48,142 bases of DNA, taken from assembly GCA_937957985.1 (NCBI GenBank), contig CALGOH010000148.1, positions 1 to 48,142 of the forward strand. Direction: 5' to 3'. This document shows, piece after piece, positions 33,815-42,801 of the stretch (the stretch's first letter is position 1; every line of letters begins with the position of its first letter). The position numbers were made by a program, and so were the translations under genes. This DNA comes from an uncultured Verrucomicrobiae bacterium. Lineage in GTDB: Bacteria; Verrucomicrobiota; Verrucomicrobiia; Verrucomicrobiales; Akkermansiaceae. The notes below the pieces were generated by a model. It ran no database searches. It was not told the DNA's origin and worked only from the letters and a program-made list of their open reading frames with translations.

Positions 33815-36800
33815 ATGATCTCCAAGCTCATCAAATGGTGCGTTCACAACCGCCCCATGGTGCTGTTGCTGACGGCGTTCCTGATCGCCGGCGGCATCTG
33901 GTCGGCGAAAAACATCACCATCGACGCGATCCCCGACCTGTCCGACGTGCAGGTCGTCATCCGCACCGAATACCCGGGTCAGGCTCCCCAGATCGTCGAG
34001 GACCAGGTCACCTATCCGCTGACGACGGCCATGTTGGCCGTGCCCTATGCCAAGGTCGTGCGCGGCTACAGCATGTTCGGCAGCTCGTTCGTCTATATCA
34101 TTTTCGAGGACGGCACCGATCTTTACTGGGCGCGGTCCCGGGTGCTCGAACAGCTCAACACCGTCTCGTCCCGACTTCCGCAAGGTGCGAGTCCACAACT
34201 CGGACCGGACGCGACCGGTGTCGGCTGGATCTTCCAGTATGTGCTGACCACCGGCCCCTACTGCGAGGATCATCCCGAGGGCCTCTGGTACGATCCCGAG
34301 AGTGGCGAATGGTACGCCAGTCCCGATGATGCGCCCGATGATCCGAAGATCCGCGAGCGCCTCGAGCACCAGCGGATCTTCCCCGAACCCGAGGTCGTCT
34401 ATGTGGATCGCCAGGAAAACCGGCGCTACGACTCGCTGGAAATGGTTCCGGTCGACGCCCGGGGGCGGGTGACGCCACTCGAGATCAAGCCCGGCTTCGA
34501 CGCCTGTCCGCTCGACGGCAAACCTCTGACCCACCCGCAGCAGGACCTGTCCGACCTGCGCGGATTGCAGGACTGGTACCTGCGCTACGAAATGACTGCG
34601 GTCGAGGGCGTCAGCGAGGTCGCCCCCGTCGGCGGCTTCGTCAAGCAGTATCAGGTGGTGGTCGATCCGGTGAAGCTGCAGGCCTACGACATCCCCCTGC
34701 AGAAGGTCAAGATGGCCATCCAACGCTCGAACGTGGACGTCGGCGGCCGGTTGATCGAACAGAGCGAGACCGAATACATGGTCCGTGGGCTCGGCTACCT
34801 GGGGGGACTCGATGACCGGGAAATCGCGGAGGCACGCGAGGCCGGCCGTTCGATCGAGAACGTCCGCTCCGAAAGGGCCCTCGAAGAGTTGCGCAAGATC
34901 GCGCTGGGCATCAACGAGCAGGGCGCGCCGATTTACCTCGCCGACATCGCGGAGGTGCGGATCGGTCCCGAGATCCGCCGTGGCATCGCCGAGTGGAACG
35001 GCGACGGCGAGGTGGTCGGCGGCACCGTGGTCATGCGCTTCGGGGACAACGCGCAGGCGACGATCGAACGCGCCCGGGAGAAGCTCGCCGAACTTGAAAA
35101 CGGACTCCCTCCCGGTGTGGCGGTGCGCGTTGCCTACGACCGCAGCGATCTCATCGAGCGGGCCGTCGAGACGGTCTATCACACGCTGACCGAGGAGATT
35201 CTCGTCGTCTCGCTGGTCATCATCCTGTTCCTGCTTCACGCGCGCAGCGCACTGGTGGCCGCATTCGTGCTGCCGACCGGGGTCCTTGCCACCCTGACGG
35301 TCATGTATGCCTTCGGGGTCAATGCGAACATCATGTCCCTCGGCGGCATCGCGATCTCAATCGGCGTGATGGTTGATTCCTCGATCGTGATGGTCGAGAA
35401 CGCCCACAAGCATCTGGAGCGCTTCAAGGAGAAGCACGGCCGAAGTCCCGAAACCGGCGAACGCGTCGGCGTGATCGGTCACGCCGCCGCTGAGGTCGGC
35501 CCGACCTTGTTCTTCAGCCTTCTCATCATCACGGTCAGCTTCCTGCCCATCTTCGTGCTCGGCGAGCAGTCTGGCCGCCTGTTCAAACCTCTGGCCATCA
35601 CCAAGACATTGGCGATGTCCGCCGGAGCGGTGCTGGCGATCACCATCATCCCGGTGCTGATGGTCTATTTCATCAGGGAGCGGATGCTTCCCACCACCTG
35701 GACCCGCGGGAAACGCATCGCGGTCTATCTCGGACTGGTCGGGCTGCCTGCGCTGGTGCTCGCCGTCGCGCCCCTGGCCCAACTTGCGGACTACCGTTGG
35801 TGGATGGTCGTCGGCTGGATGGTCGCCATGGGCCTGGTCGTCCTGCCGCAAAAGATCCACCCCGAGGAACGCAACCCGGTCAGCAAGTTGCTGCAGAAAG
35901 CCTATCATCCTTTCTTCGTCTTCTGCATGCAGTACCGCTGGTTGGTGGTGCTTCTCGCCGCCGGAGCGATCGCGAGCACGCTCTATCCCTTCAGCAAGCT
36001 CGGCAACGAGTTCATGCCGCCGCTCGAGGAGGGCGACCTGCTCTACATGCCGACCACCGATCCCGGGATCAGCATGACCAAGGCCCGCGAACTGCTGCAG
36101 CAGACCGACAAGCTCATCGGCCAGTTTCCGGAGGTCGATACGGTCTTCGGCAAGGCCGGCCGCTCGGAAACGGCTACCGATCCAGCCCCTCCGAGCATGT
36201 TGGAGACCACCATCGTGCTCCATCGAGACAAGGAGCGCTGGCGCACCCGTCCGGTCGAGCGATTCTACTCGGACTGGCCCGGTTGGGCCGCGTGGCTGCC
36301 GGGCAAGATCTTCTCCGACAAGCGGCCCATCACCCTTGACGAGCTGGTTTACGGCTATGAGGTGCCGAATCCCAAAAGCGACGAGGAAATCCATGTGCCG
36401 GGCCTCAATGACGCGGTGCAGATTCCCGGGCTGACCAACGCCTGGACGATGCCGATCAAGACCCGCATCGACATGCTCTCGACCGGCATCAAGACCCCCA
36501 TTGGCATCAAGGTCATGGGGCCCGACCTGAAGACGCTCGCCGGGCTCTCGAACGAGATCGCCAACGTCGTCAAGACCGCCGAGGGCACCGGTGCCTACAC
36601 GCTCAGCGCGTTCCCGGAGAAATCGGTCGGCGGCAACTATTTCGACATCAGGATCAACCGCGATGAGATCGCCCGCTACAACCTGCTGGTGGGCGACGTG
36701 CAGGACGTGATTATGTCCGCGCTCGGCGGGATGAACGTCAGCTCCACCGTCGAGGGTCTTGAACGGTATCCGGTAAACGTCCGCTACCCCCACGAACTAC

Positions 36801-37621
36801 GCGACAACATCGACGCCCTGCGGCAAACGCTGGTGGCGACCCCGGCCGGAGCCCAGGTGCCTCTTGGGCAGCTCGCCGACATCGCGATCCACAAGGGGCC
36901 GCCGATGGTGAAGAGCGAGAACGCGCGGCTGACCAGCTGGGTCTTCGTCGACATCGCCGGCATCGACGTCGGCACCTACGTCAAGAACGCCCAGAAGGCC
37001 GTCGCCCGCTCGGTCGAACTGCCGCCCGGCTACTCGCTCGTCTGGTCAGGCCAGTACGAATACATGCAGGCCGCCCGCGCCCGCCTGATGATCGCCGTGC
37101 CGCTGGCCGCGGTCGCGATCATCCTGCTGCTCTACATGGCGACCCGGAGCTGGCTGCGGGTGGGCATCGTCCTGCTGGCGGTGCCGTTCAGCCTCGTCGG
37201 CGCCGCATGGCTGCTCTACTTCCTCGACTACAACCTGTCGCTGGCGGTCTGGGTCGGCGTCATCGCCCTGGCCGGACTCGATGCGGAGACCGGCCTCGTG
37301 ATGCTGCTCTACCTCGACAACAGCTTCGCCGAATTCGAGGCACGGGGCAGAATGAAGAACCGAAGCGACCTGTGGCACGCCATCCACGATGGTGCGGTCC
37401 AGCGGATCCGGCCCAAGACGATGACCGTGATGACCACCTTCATCGGCCTGTTCCCGCTGCTGTGGGCCAGCGGGGCGGGCGCCGACACCATGCGCCGGCT
37501 GGCCGCGCCGATGATCGGCGGTCTCGCCTCCAGCTTCGTCGCCGAGCTGTTGCTCTACCCGGTGCTGTTTTATGTGGCCAAGTCCATTGCGCTCCGTCGC
37601 CATTTCCTCCACGCTCACTGA
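33815..37621 (+). CDS. cusA: CusA-like HME-RND efflux pump with insertion
   Basis: This 1268-residue inner-membrane pump is longer than CusA (about 1050). It starts with the RND N-terminal helix region (MISKLIKWCVHNRPMVLLLTA in part) and has IPDLSDVQVVIRTEYPGQAP, GSSFVYIIFEDGTDLYWARS, LHARSALVAAFVLPTG, and the GLDAETGLVMLLYLD segment in TM10. An insert of about 95 residues lies near residues 145-240, where CusA passes directly from the WIYEYAL-like strand to DLRxLQDW. The insert is acidic and Trp/Tyr-rich, with a CPLDGKPL stretch. The pump should export Cu(I) or Ag(I), driven by protons. Additional residues near 620-690 may form extra membrane segments. Confidence 0.92.
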   Translation: MISKLIKWCVHNRPMVLLLTAFLIAGGIWSAKNITIDAIPDLSDVQVVIRTEYPGQAPQIVEDQVTYPLTTAMLAVPYAKVVRGYSMFGSSFVYIIFEDGTDLYWARSRVLEQLNTVSSRLPQGASPQLGPDATGVGWIFQYVLTTGPYCEDHPEGLWYDPESGEWYASPDDAPDDPKIRERLEHQRIFPEPEVVYVDRQENRRYDSLEMVPVDARGRVTPLEIKPGFDACPLDGKPLTHPQQDLSDLRGLQDWYLRYEMTAVEGVSEVAPVGGFVKQYQVVVDPVKLQAYDIPLQKVKMAIQRSNVDVGGRLIEQSETEYMVRGLGYLGGLDDREIAEAREAGRSIENVRSERALEELRKIALGINEQGAPIYLADIAEVRIGPEIRRGIAEWNGDGEVVGGTVVMRFGDNAQATIERAREKLAELENGLPPGVAVRVAYDRSDLIERAVETVYHTLTEEILVVSLVIILFLLHARSALVAAFVLPTGVLATLTVMYAFGVNANIMSLGGIAISIGVMVDSSIVMVENAHKHLERFKEKHGRSPETGERVGVIGHAAAEVGPTLFFSLLIITVSFLPIFVLGEQSGRLFKPLAITKTLAMSAGAVLAITIIPVLMVYFIRERMLPTTWTRGKRIAVYLGLVGLPALVLAVAPLAQLADYRWWMVVGWMVAMGLVVLPQKIHPEERNPVSKLLQKAYHPFFVFCMQYRWLVVLLAAGAIASTLYPFSKLGNEFMPPLEEGDLLYMPTTDPGISMTKARELLQQTDKLIGQFPEVDTVFGKAGRSETATDPAPPSMLETTIVLHRDKERWRTRPVERFYSDWPGWAAWLPGKIFSDKRPITLDELVYGYEVPNPKSDEEIHVPGLNDAVQIPGLTNAWTMPIKTRIDMLSTGIKTPIGIKVMGPDLKTLAGLSNEIANVVKTAEGTGAYTLSAFPEKSVGGNYFDIRINRDEIARYNLLVGDVQDVIMSALGGMNVSSTVEGLERYPVNVRYPHELRDNIDALRQTLVATPAGAQVPLGQLADIAIHKGPPMVKSENARLTSWVFVDIAGIDVGTYVKNAQKAVARSVELPPGYSLVWSGQYEYMQAARARLMIAVPLAAVAIILLLYMATRSWLRVGIVLLAVPFSLVGAAWLLYFLDYNLSLAVWVGVIALAGLDAETGLVMLLYLDNSFAEFEARGRMKNRSDLWHAIHDGAVQRIRPKTMTVMTTFIGLFPLLWASGAGADTMRRLAAPMIGGLASSFVAELLLYPVLFYVAKSIALRRHFLHAH

Positions 37622-37684
37622 GTCGATTTCCACTTTGGCTCTCCATCTCCCCGAGCGCCTGTTACCGTCTTCCCCGACAGATTT

Positions 37685-38563
37685 ATGAAAGCCTATCGAA
37701 GCACGTCGGACCTGCCATTATCCCGGTTGTTCCGCGGTTTCGCCGGGAAAGTCTTGATGAACGTGCGCCCGGACCTCGCAAGGCGGGTCAGGCATCAGCC
37801 GTTTAGTTTGGATTGGGGAACGCTGGGACGTTTGGTTCGAAATGGCTATTTTCTCCGTGCTGTTGCCGAGCGGGATCACGGCCTGCTTCATGACTTCCTC
37901 CGCGATTACTGGTCGTCTCCAAGATCCCGTGAATTCTTCGATCATTTCGGCCACCGATTTGAGACCGTCTTCCTGGAGCACCATCGGGCAATCGTTGATG
38001 AAATCGGGCAGGCCGTTGCGTCTTTTGAGGGTGGCCCGGCCAGGTTGATCGAGGTGGGCGTCGGGGATGCCCGTGTTATCAACTACCTGATGAAGCACCT
38101 GGAAGGCATCCAAACGTTTCACGGGATCGACCTGAACGCGACGCAGATCGAGGAAAACCGTCATCGCTTTCGTAATCGGGCCGAACTGCATTTCCACTGC
38201 GGTGAAGCCCACCATTGGCTCATCCGGCATCCGGCCCCAGGCACTGTAATCTTCACCAACGGCGGGGTGCTTGAGTATTTCCGGCGCCGCGACCTATTCG
38301 GGTTGTTCCGCGAGCTGGCCGCAACATCTTCTCCATGCGTCGTCGCCCTGACCGAAACCATCGCGGTGGATCACGACCTTGATGGCGACCCGGACTCGCA
38401 CGCTTACGGGCACGAGTTTTCGTTCAGCCACAACTATCCGGATGTTCTTCGGAATGCCGGATTCAAGATCACGTTTCTTCGCGATCGATTCACGCTCGAA
38501 GGTGAAGAACATCATCCTGCACGATGGCTTCAGGTCGTGGCAAAAGCACCCTCATGCTCGTGA
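37685..38563 (+). CDS. Class I SAM-dependent methyltransferase
   Basis: This 292-residue protein has a basic, helical N-terminal third and then a SAM-binding core. The glycine motif is LIEVGVGDARVINYLMK, followed by the acidic strand end FHGIDLNATQIEENRHRF. Later strands include GTVIFTNGGVLEYFR. No membrane helices are seen. The substrate is unknown. It begins 63 bp after the pump gene, and its own codon use and AT-richer runs differ slightly from its neighbours, which could reflect transfer. It may be a separate transcript. Confidence 0.78.
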   Translation: MKAYRSTSDLPLSRLFRGFAGKVLMNVRPDLARRVRHQPFSLDWGTLGRLVRNGYFLRAVAERDHGLLHDFLRDYWSSPRSREFFDHFGHRFETVFLEHHRAIVDEIGQAVASFEGGPARLIEVGVGDARVINYLMKHLEGIQTFHGIDLNATQIEENRHRFRNRAELHFHCGEAHHWLIRHPAPGTVIFTNGGVLEYFRRRDLFGLFRELAATSSPCVVALTETIAVDHDLDGDPDSHAYGHEFSFSHNYPDVLRNAGFKITFLRDRFTLEGEEHHPARWLQVVAKAPSCS

Positions 38564-38664
38564 TTGCCGAGGCCCTAGCAGCCCTGAAAGCGCGTGTGAT
38601 CCCGAACGCACTACAAGCCCTTGCCCCTCGCTAGTCACCCGCCTGAACCCGTTCCGGAACCACC

Positions 38665-39345
38665 ATGCTCACGACCCTTGAGAAGGCCAGGATCCTCGAG
38701 ATGCTGCAACGCATTCCGGTGTTTGGCGGTGTCTCCGAGAGTTCCTTGATGCAGATCCTGGAAAGCGCTCGGCCCGTCGAAGTTCGACAGGGTGATTACT
38801 TCTTTCGCGAGAACGACCGGGCGATGTCGATGTTCGTGCTGGTCGATGGAAGCGTGGAGGTTCGCAAGTCAATCGACGGGATCGAATACGAGCTGGCTCG
38901 ACTGGAGCCGGGAGACTGCTTCGGCGAGCTCGAGTTGATCGACTTCTGTTCACGTGCAGCGTCGGTGCAGGCCGTCGGGGATTGTCGTGCCATCGAACTG
39001 ATCGTCGCGTCCCTGCATGCCGTCTACAAGGTCGACCCAACGAGCTTCACCATGCTTCAAATGAACATGGGACGCGAGGTCAGCCGGCGCCTGCGCCGAC
39101 TTGAGGCTGAGCTGCCCCGCTTGCGATTCGGGCCAGAGCACGGACCACCCGATGGGACGATCGCGAGCCCGGCTACCTGCGATGCGTCACCGTCGTCGCC
39201 CTGCCGGTGCGTGGTGTGTGCCAAGCATGTGGGGCAACACGAAGAGCATCTGGAACTCTGGCATGCGGACGTGAAACACCTCGCATGCTGCCCAGTCTGT
39301 GCGGCGCTGTTCCGTGAGCATCCGGAGCGTTATGGGGCGGGGTGA
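38665..39345 (+). CDS. Cyclic-nucleotide-binding protein with Cys-rich TRASH-like tail
   Basis: This 226-residue protein starts with a cyclic-nucleotide-binding domain: FGGVSESSLMQILESARPVE, GDYFFRENDRAMSMFVLVDG, then LEPGDCFGELELIDFCSRAA, the phosphate-binding cassette region. No helix-turn-helix follows. The C-terminal 50 residues carry CRCVVCAKH, then HLACCPVCAALFREHPERY, a Cys pattern like the TRASH/YHS family of metal-binding domains. A closely similar Cys pattern forms the whole protein encoded convergently at 39430-39645. It may be a cytoplasmic switch that combines nucleotide and metal signals. This is inferred from domain order only. Confidence 0.8.
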   Translation: MLTTLEKARILEMLQRIPVFGGVSESSLMQILESARPVEVRQGDYFFRENDRAMSMFVLVDGSVEVRKSIDGIEYELARLEPGDCFGELELIDFCSRAASVQAVGDCRAIELIVASLHAVYKVDPTSFTMLQMNMGREVSRRLRRLEAELPRLRFGPEHGPPDGTIASPATCDASPSSPCRCVVCAKHVGQHEEHLELWHADVKHLACCPVCAALFREHPERYGAG

Positions 39346-39429
39346 AGTCGGGGGATGTGGGCGCGTTCACTTCCAACCCGGCAAACTGCCCCGTGGAGGA
39401 TGGAACTTGGAACCACGGCTCCGCAATCC

Positions 39430-39645
39430 CTACGACTTCGGCCGACGGGGATGAAGCGCTTCGTCCGCAAACCTCATGGCCGCATAGTAGCCAGGCTTCT
39501 TTTGAAACGTCTCCAGGCACAACGGGCAGCAAAGCGCAAAGCTCCTGTCCTCGTGCTTGAGATGGCAATACCCACGACCGCAGGCGACTGATTTGCCGCA
39601 AACCGCGCAGGTCTCATCGTTGGAATCGATTGGAGATTGGATCAT
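39430..39645 (-). CDS. Small TRASH/YHS-like Cys protein
   Basis: This 71-residue protein has CAVCGKSVACGRGYCHLKHED, then ALCCPLCLETFQKKPGYYAA. Two Cys pairs and a double Cys resemble the metal-binding TRASH motif and the tail of the cyclic-nucleotide protein next to it. The rest is short and charged, and no signal peptide is present. It could be a cytosolic copper or zinc chaperone. It lies 33 bp downstream of the Cys-rich lipoprotein start side, in the same direction, so they may share a transcript. Confidence 0.75.
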   Translation of the reverse strand: MIQSPIDSNDETCAVCGKSVACGRGYCHLKHEDRSFALCCPLCLETFQKKPGYYAAMRFADEALHPRRPKS

Positions 39646-39678
39646 ATTCAGGCCATTTGTTTCGGGTTGCGTGCGTGG

Positions 39679-40008
39679 TCACGAATCGGTGACAGGGTGA
39701 ATGGCCGGACAGGAGGTGCCCTGGCTCTGGCAGTTCGAGCAGTAGTGTTCGAGCCGACCTTCCTTGAAGAGCGTGGTCAGGGCTCCCTGGCAACCGGGAC
39801 AGGTGTGGCGCTTGTAGTATCGGCTGGGATAGGTTCCCTGCGGATTGGAGTAGGACGGGTCGGGTGCACCCGCCACCTCCTCAAGCACGGTCTTGCAGCC
39901 GGGGCAAGCGGAGGCCTGCTGTTGCTCTCCCGGTGCGAGCGCACACGACGATAGTGAGCCCACAATCGTCCCAACGATCGCGGTGGAGAGAATCAGTGTC
40001 GGTTTCAT
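39679..40008 (-). CDS. Secreted Cys-rich lipoprotein
   Basis: This 109-residue protein has a lipoprotein signal (ILSTAIVGTIVGSLSSCALA). The mature part has three Cys pairs: ACPGCKTVL, HTCPGCQGAL and YCSNCQSQGTSC. It looks like a small zinc-ribbon-like metal-binding lipoprotein, probably periplasmic. I do not know its family. The start at 40008 is placed at the signal peptide. The upstream part of the open frame is basic and has no signal-like features. Confidence 0.78.
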   Translation of the reverse strand: MKPTLILSTAIVGTIVGSLSSCALAPGEQQQASACPGCKTVLEEVAGAPDPSYSNPQGTYPSRYYKRHTCPGCQGALTTLFKEGRLEHYCSNCQSQGTSCPAIHPVTDS

Positions 40009-40439
40009 GGTGGCAATGTGGTTTGATTTTCGAGCAAACCGGGCGGACCCAGACATGGACACCGCCCGGTTCACCCAAGTAGAACCCCAATGCCGGTCAC
40101 CACCCTTGCTTTCCGCGCGTTTTTTCGCCCCGTCTGCTTTGTGCCCAAGCACGTTGGAGTCGTCCGATGATCTCCCCCCACTGGTAACATTGCCCAGTGC
40201 ACCGACTCACCCTCTGACTCCAGCATGCCTCCGGGTCTGTCCGATGAAGGGCGGCATCTTGCCGTCGAAGGGAGTGCGCGCCGCCGCGATCCACACCGCT
40301 TTTCGGCATCTAGCTGGATTTGCGGTTGTGTTTCTGCGCGTCCATTCTAGCGGGGGAGAGACCACTCCCTCCCGATCCGCCGTATGAAGATGCTTGCCAT
40401 TCTTCGTGGCGGCCTCGGAACTCGGCATTGAAGAGACCC
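40009..40439 (+). other. Divergent intergenic region before multicopper oxidase
   Basis: This 431-bp gap separates the leftward lipoprotein gene from the rightward oxidase. It holds the promoters of both. Open frames here are shadows. A stretch of TTTTTT at about 40121 and several AT-rich pieces are the only notable parts. I see no gene or clear operator. Confidence 0.4.
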
Positions 40440-42794
40440 ATGAACCTGACACGACTCGCACTCCTCCCCATCGCCTGTATCCTGATCCTGAGTGCCATCC
40501 AATCATCCCTTGCCGCCGAGCGTCGATACGAGCTGACGATCGCGCAGCAGGAAATGAACCTGAGCGGGAAGCCGGTCGATTCCATCACCGTCAACGGTGG
40601 CATTCCGGCGCCGATCTTGCGCTTCCGCGAGGGTGACGATGCGCTGCTTGTCGTTCACAACAAGCTCTCCGCGACCTCCTCGATCCACTGGCACGGATTG
40701 TTGGTTCCGCCGGGCATGGACGGCGTCCCGGGGGTGTCGTTCCCGCCGATTCCACCAGGGGAGACCTTTACCTACCGGTTCCGCCTCCGCCAGAAGGGAA
40801 CCTACTGGTATCACTCGCACAGCGCCTTGCAGGAGCAGCGCGGCTTGTATGGCGCCATCGTGGTCACCCCGAAGGCCGCCGATCACGGCGAGGACCAGGA
40901 TCATGTCGTCGTGCTCTCCGACTGGACCGAGCGTTCACCGGATTCGGTGATGCGGCTGCTTCGTCGGGGTTCGGAGTTCATGGGGGTCCAGAAGCGCACC
41001 TCGCAAAGCTTTCTGGGAGCGTTCAAGACGAACAAGTTCGCCGAGTTTTGGAAGCGCGAGGCGATGAGGATGCCGCCGATGGACCTGGCCGACGTCGCCT
41101 ACGACGCCTTTCTCACCAACGGCAGGCAGGAGGAAACGCTGGCGGCGAAGCCGGGCGAGACGATTCGCCTACGGATCATCGACGGCTCTGCGACGACCTT
41201 CTTCCACATGCGCTGGGCCGGCGGCCCGGTGACGATCGTCGCCGCCGACGGGCAACCGGTCGAACCGGTGAAGTACGACAAGCCCCTGCTCATCGGGGTT
41301 GCGGAAACCTACGACGTCCTGGTGCGGGTGCCGGGCCCGGGGTTGTGGGAGTTCCGCTCGACCGCGCACGATGGCTCCGGCCACACCTCGTTGTGGATCG
41401 GCTCGGGAGAGCGCAAGCCGGCGCCGGACATGGCGATGCCCTACCTCTACGACACGATGGACATGTTCGGCTTCCCCGAGATCTTCGCGCTCACGCCGGG
41501 CGGCAGCATGGGCATGCCGGACCGCGATGTGGAGGCCGGGAAGTTCGACCAGCCGGGCATGAACATGGACATGGGAGCCATGAAAAAGGACCGGATGGAC
41601 GATGGCGGCAGCACCGCCGGCCGGGTTTGGCACGGCGAGCGGATGGAGGGCGGAATGGACATGGACCACGGGATGCCGATGGATCACGGTTCCCACGGTG
41701 GCACGTCCGGAGGCGGCGCCACCGAGAACCCACCCGCATGGTATGACTTCCTGCTGCGGGAGGACCTCGCGCAATACCCGCGACTCGCCGACGATGGGAT
41801 GATGTCCACCGAGCGCCCGTGGAATCCCTACCCGATGCTGCGCGCGGTGAAGGACACCCGTCTTCCGGCGGACGCCCCGCGGCGGGTCTTCCGGCTGACG
41901 CTCGACGGCGACATGGGCGAGTATGTCTGGTCGATCAACAACCAACCGCTTTCGCCGAACGACAACCTGCACATCCGCGAGGGTGAGGTGGTGCGCTTCA
42001 TCATGATCAACCGCACGATGATGCACCATCCGATGCACCTTCACGGGCACTTCTTCCGGGTGCTCAACGGGCAAGGGGCACGCTCGCCACTCAAGCACAC
42101 CGTCAACGTCCCGCCGATGACGACCACCGTGCTGGAATTCGAGGCGAACGAGTTCGGCGACTGGTTCTTCCACTGCCACCTCCTCTACCACCTCGATAGC
42201 GGCATGGCCCGTGTGGTGAAATACGACGGCTACGAGCCCGACGCGGCGACGGTCGATGCCAAGGACCAGTTTCTCTATCACAAGCCGCTCAAACTCTACG
42301 GGATGGTCGACCTGCTGAGCAACGAGACCCAGGGCACGATCTACCTGCGTGACCTGCTCAACAGCTACGCCTTCAGCTGGGAGGCCGGATGGGACGGCGT
42401 CGAGCACGTTGAATGGGAGAGCGACCTGGTGTATCGCCGTTACATCAACCGCTTCACTCCCGTCTTCGCCGTCGTTTATGGCGAAGGTGCCTATCAGGGA
42501 AATCGTGAGTGGCAGGTGGAATCGGAGCGCCTGATCGCCGGCGTGAACTACCTGCTTCCCGGGAACTTCTGGTCGACCGCGTGGGTCGATTCGGATGGTG
42601 AGGCCCGCGTTTCCCTCGAACGGGAACTGATGCTCACGCCGCGGCTGGGAATCTTCGGCGAGGTCGAATACGACACCCGCGAGAACTGGTCCTATCAGGC
42701 CGGGACCTCGTATCTCCTGACTCCGAACGTTTCGCTGACCGGACTCTGGGACTCCAAGTATGGGGTCGGCGCCGGCGTCACCCTTCGCTTCTGA
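40440..42794 (+). CDS. CopA-type multicopper oxidase with outer-membrane-barrel-like tail
   Basis: This 784-residue protein has a signal peptide (LLPIACILILSAIQSSLA). Its copper sites are intact: IHWHGLLVPP, WYHSHSALQEQRGLYG, HPMHLHGHFF and WFFHCHLLYH. A Met/His-rich insert (MNMDMGAMKK and MDMDHGMPMDHGSHGG) lies at about 370-420. CopA-type enzymes oxidise Cu(I) in the periplasm. The last 170 residues are not typical of oxidases: they alternate aromatic and charged residues and end in GVGAGVTLRF, resembling the CopB outer-membrane barrel. A CopA-CopB fusion is therefore likely. The permease gene follows 7 bp later. Confidence 0.9.
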   Translation: MNLTRLALLPIACILILSAIQSSLAAERRYELTIAQQEMNLSGKPVDSITVNGGIPAPILRFREGDDALLVVHNKLSATSSIHWHGLLVPPGMDGVPGVSFPPIPPGETFTYRFRLRQKGTYWYHSHSALQEQRGLYGAIVVTPKAADHGEDQDHVVVLSDWTERSPDSVMRLLRRGSEFMGVQKRTSQSFLGAFKTNKFAEFWKREAMRMPPMDLADVAYDAFLTNGRQEETLAAKPGETIRLRIIDGSATTFFHMRWAGGPVTIVAADGQPVEPVKYDKPLLIGVAETYDVLVRVPGPGLWEFRSTAHDGSGHTSLWIGSGERKPAPDMAMPYLYDTMDMFGFPEIFALTPGGSMGMPDRDVEAGKFDQPGMNMDMGAMKKDRMDDGGSTAGRVWHGERMEGGMDMDHGMPMDHGSHGGTSGGGATENPPAWYDFLLREDLAQYPRLADDGMMSTERPWNPYPMLRAVKDTRLPADAPRRVFRLTLDGDMGEYVWSINNQPLSPNDNLHIREGEVVRFIMINRTMMHHPMHLHGHFFRVLNGQGARSPLKHTVNVPPMTTTVLEFEANEFGDWFFHCHLLYHLDSGMARVVKYDGYEPDAATVDAKDQFLYHKPLKLYGMVDLLSNETQGTIYLRDLLNSYAFSWEAGWDGVEHVEWESDLVYRRYINRFTPVFAVVYGEGAYQGNREWQVESERLIAGVNYLLPGNFWSTAWVDSDGEARVSLERELMLTPRLGIFGEVEYDTRENWSYQAGTSYLLTPNVSLTGLWDSKYGVGAGVTLRF

Positions 42795-42801
42795 GACCGG
42801 C

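Noticed and set aside
33416..35239. 607-residue open frame opposite the efflux genes
   Set aside because: It spans the end of the adaptor and the start of the pump on the opposite strand and has no motif.
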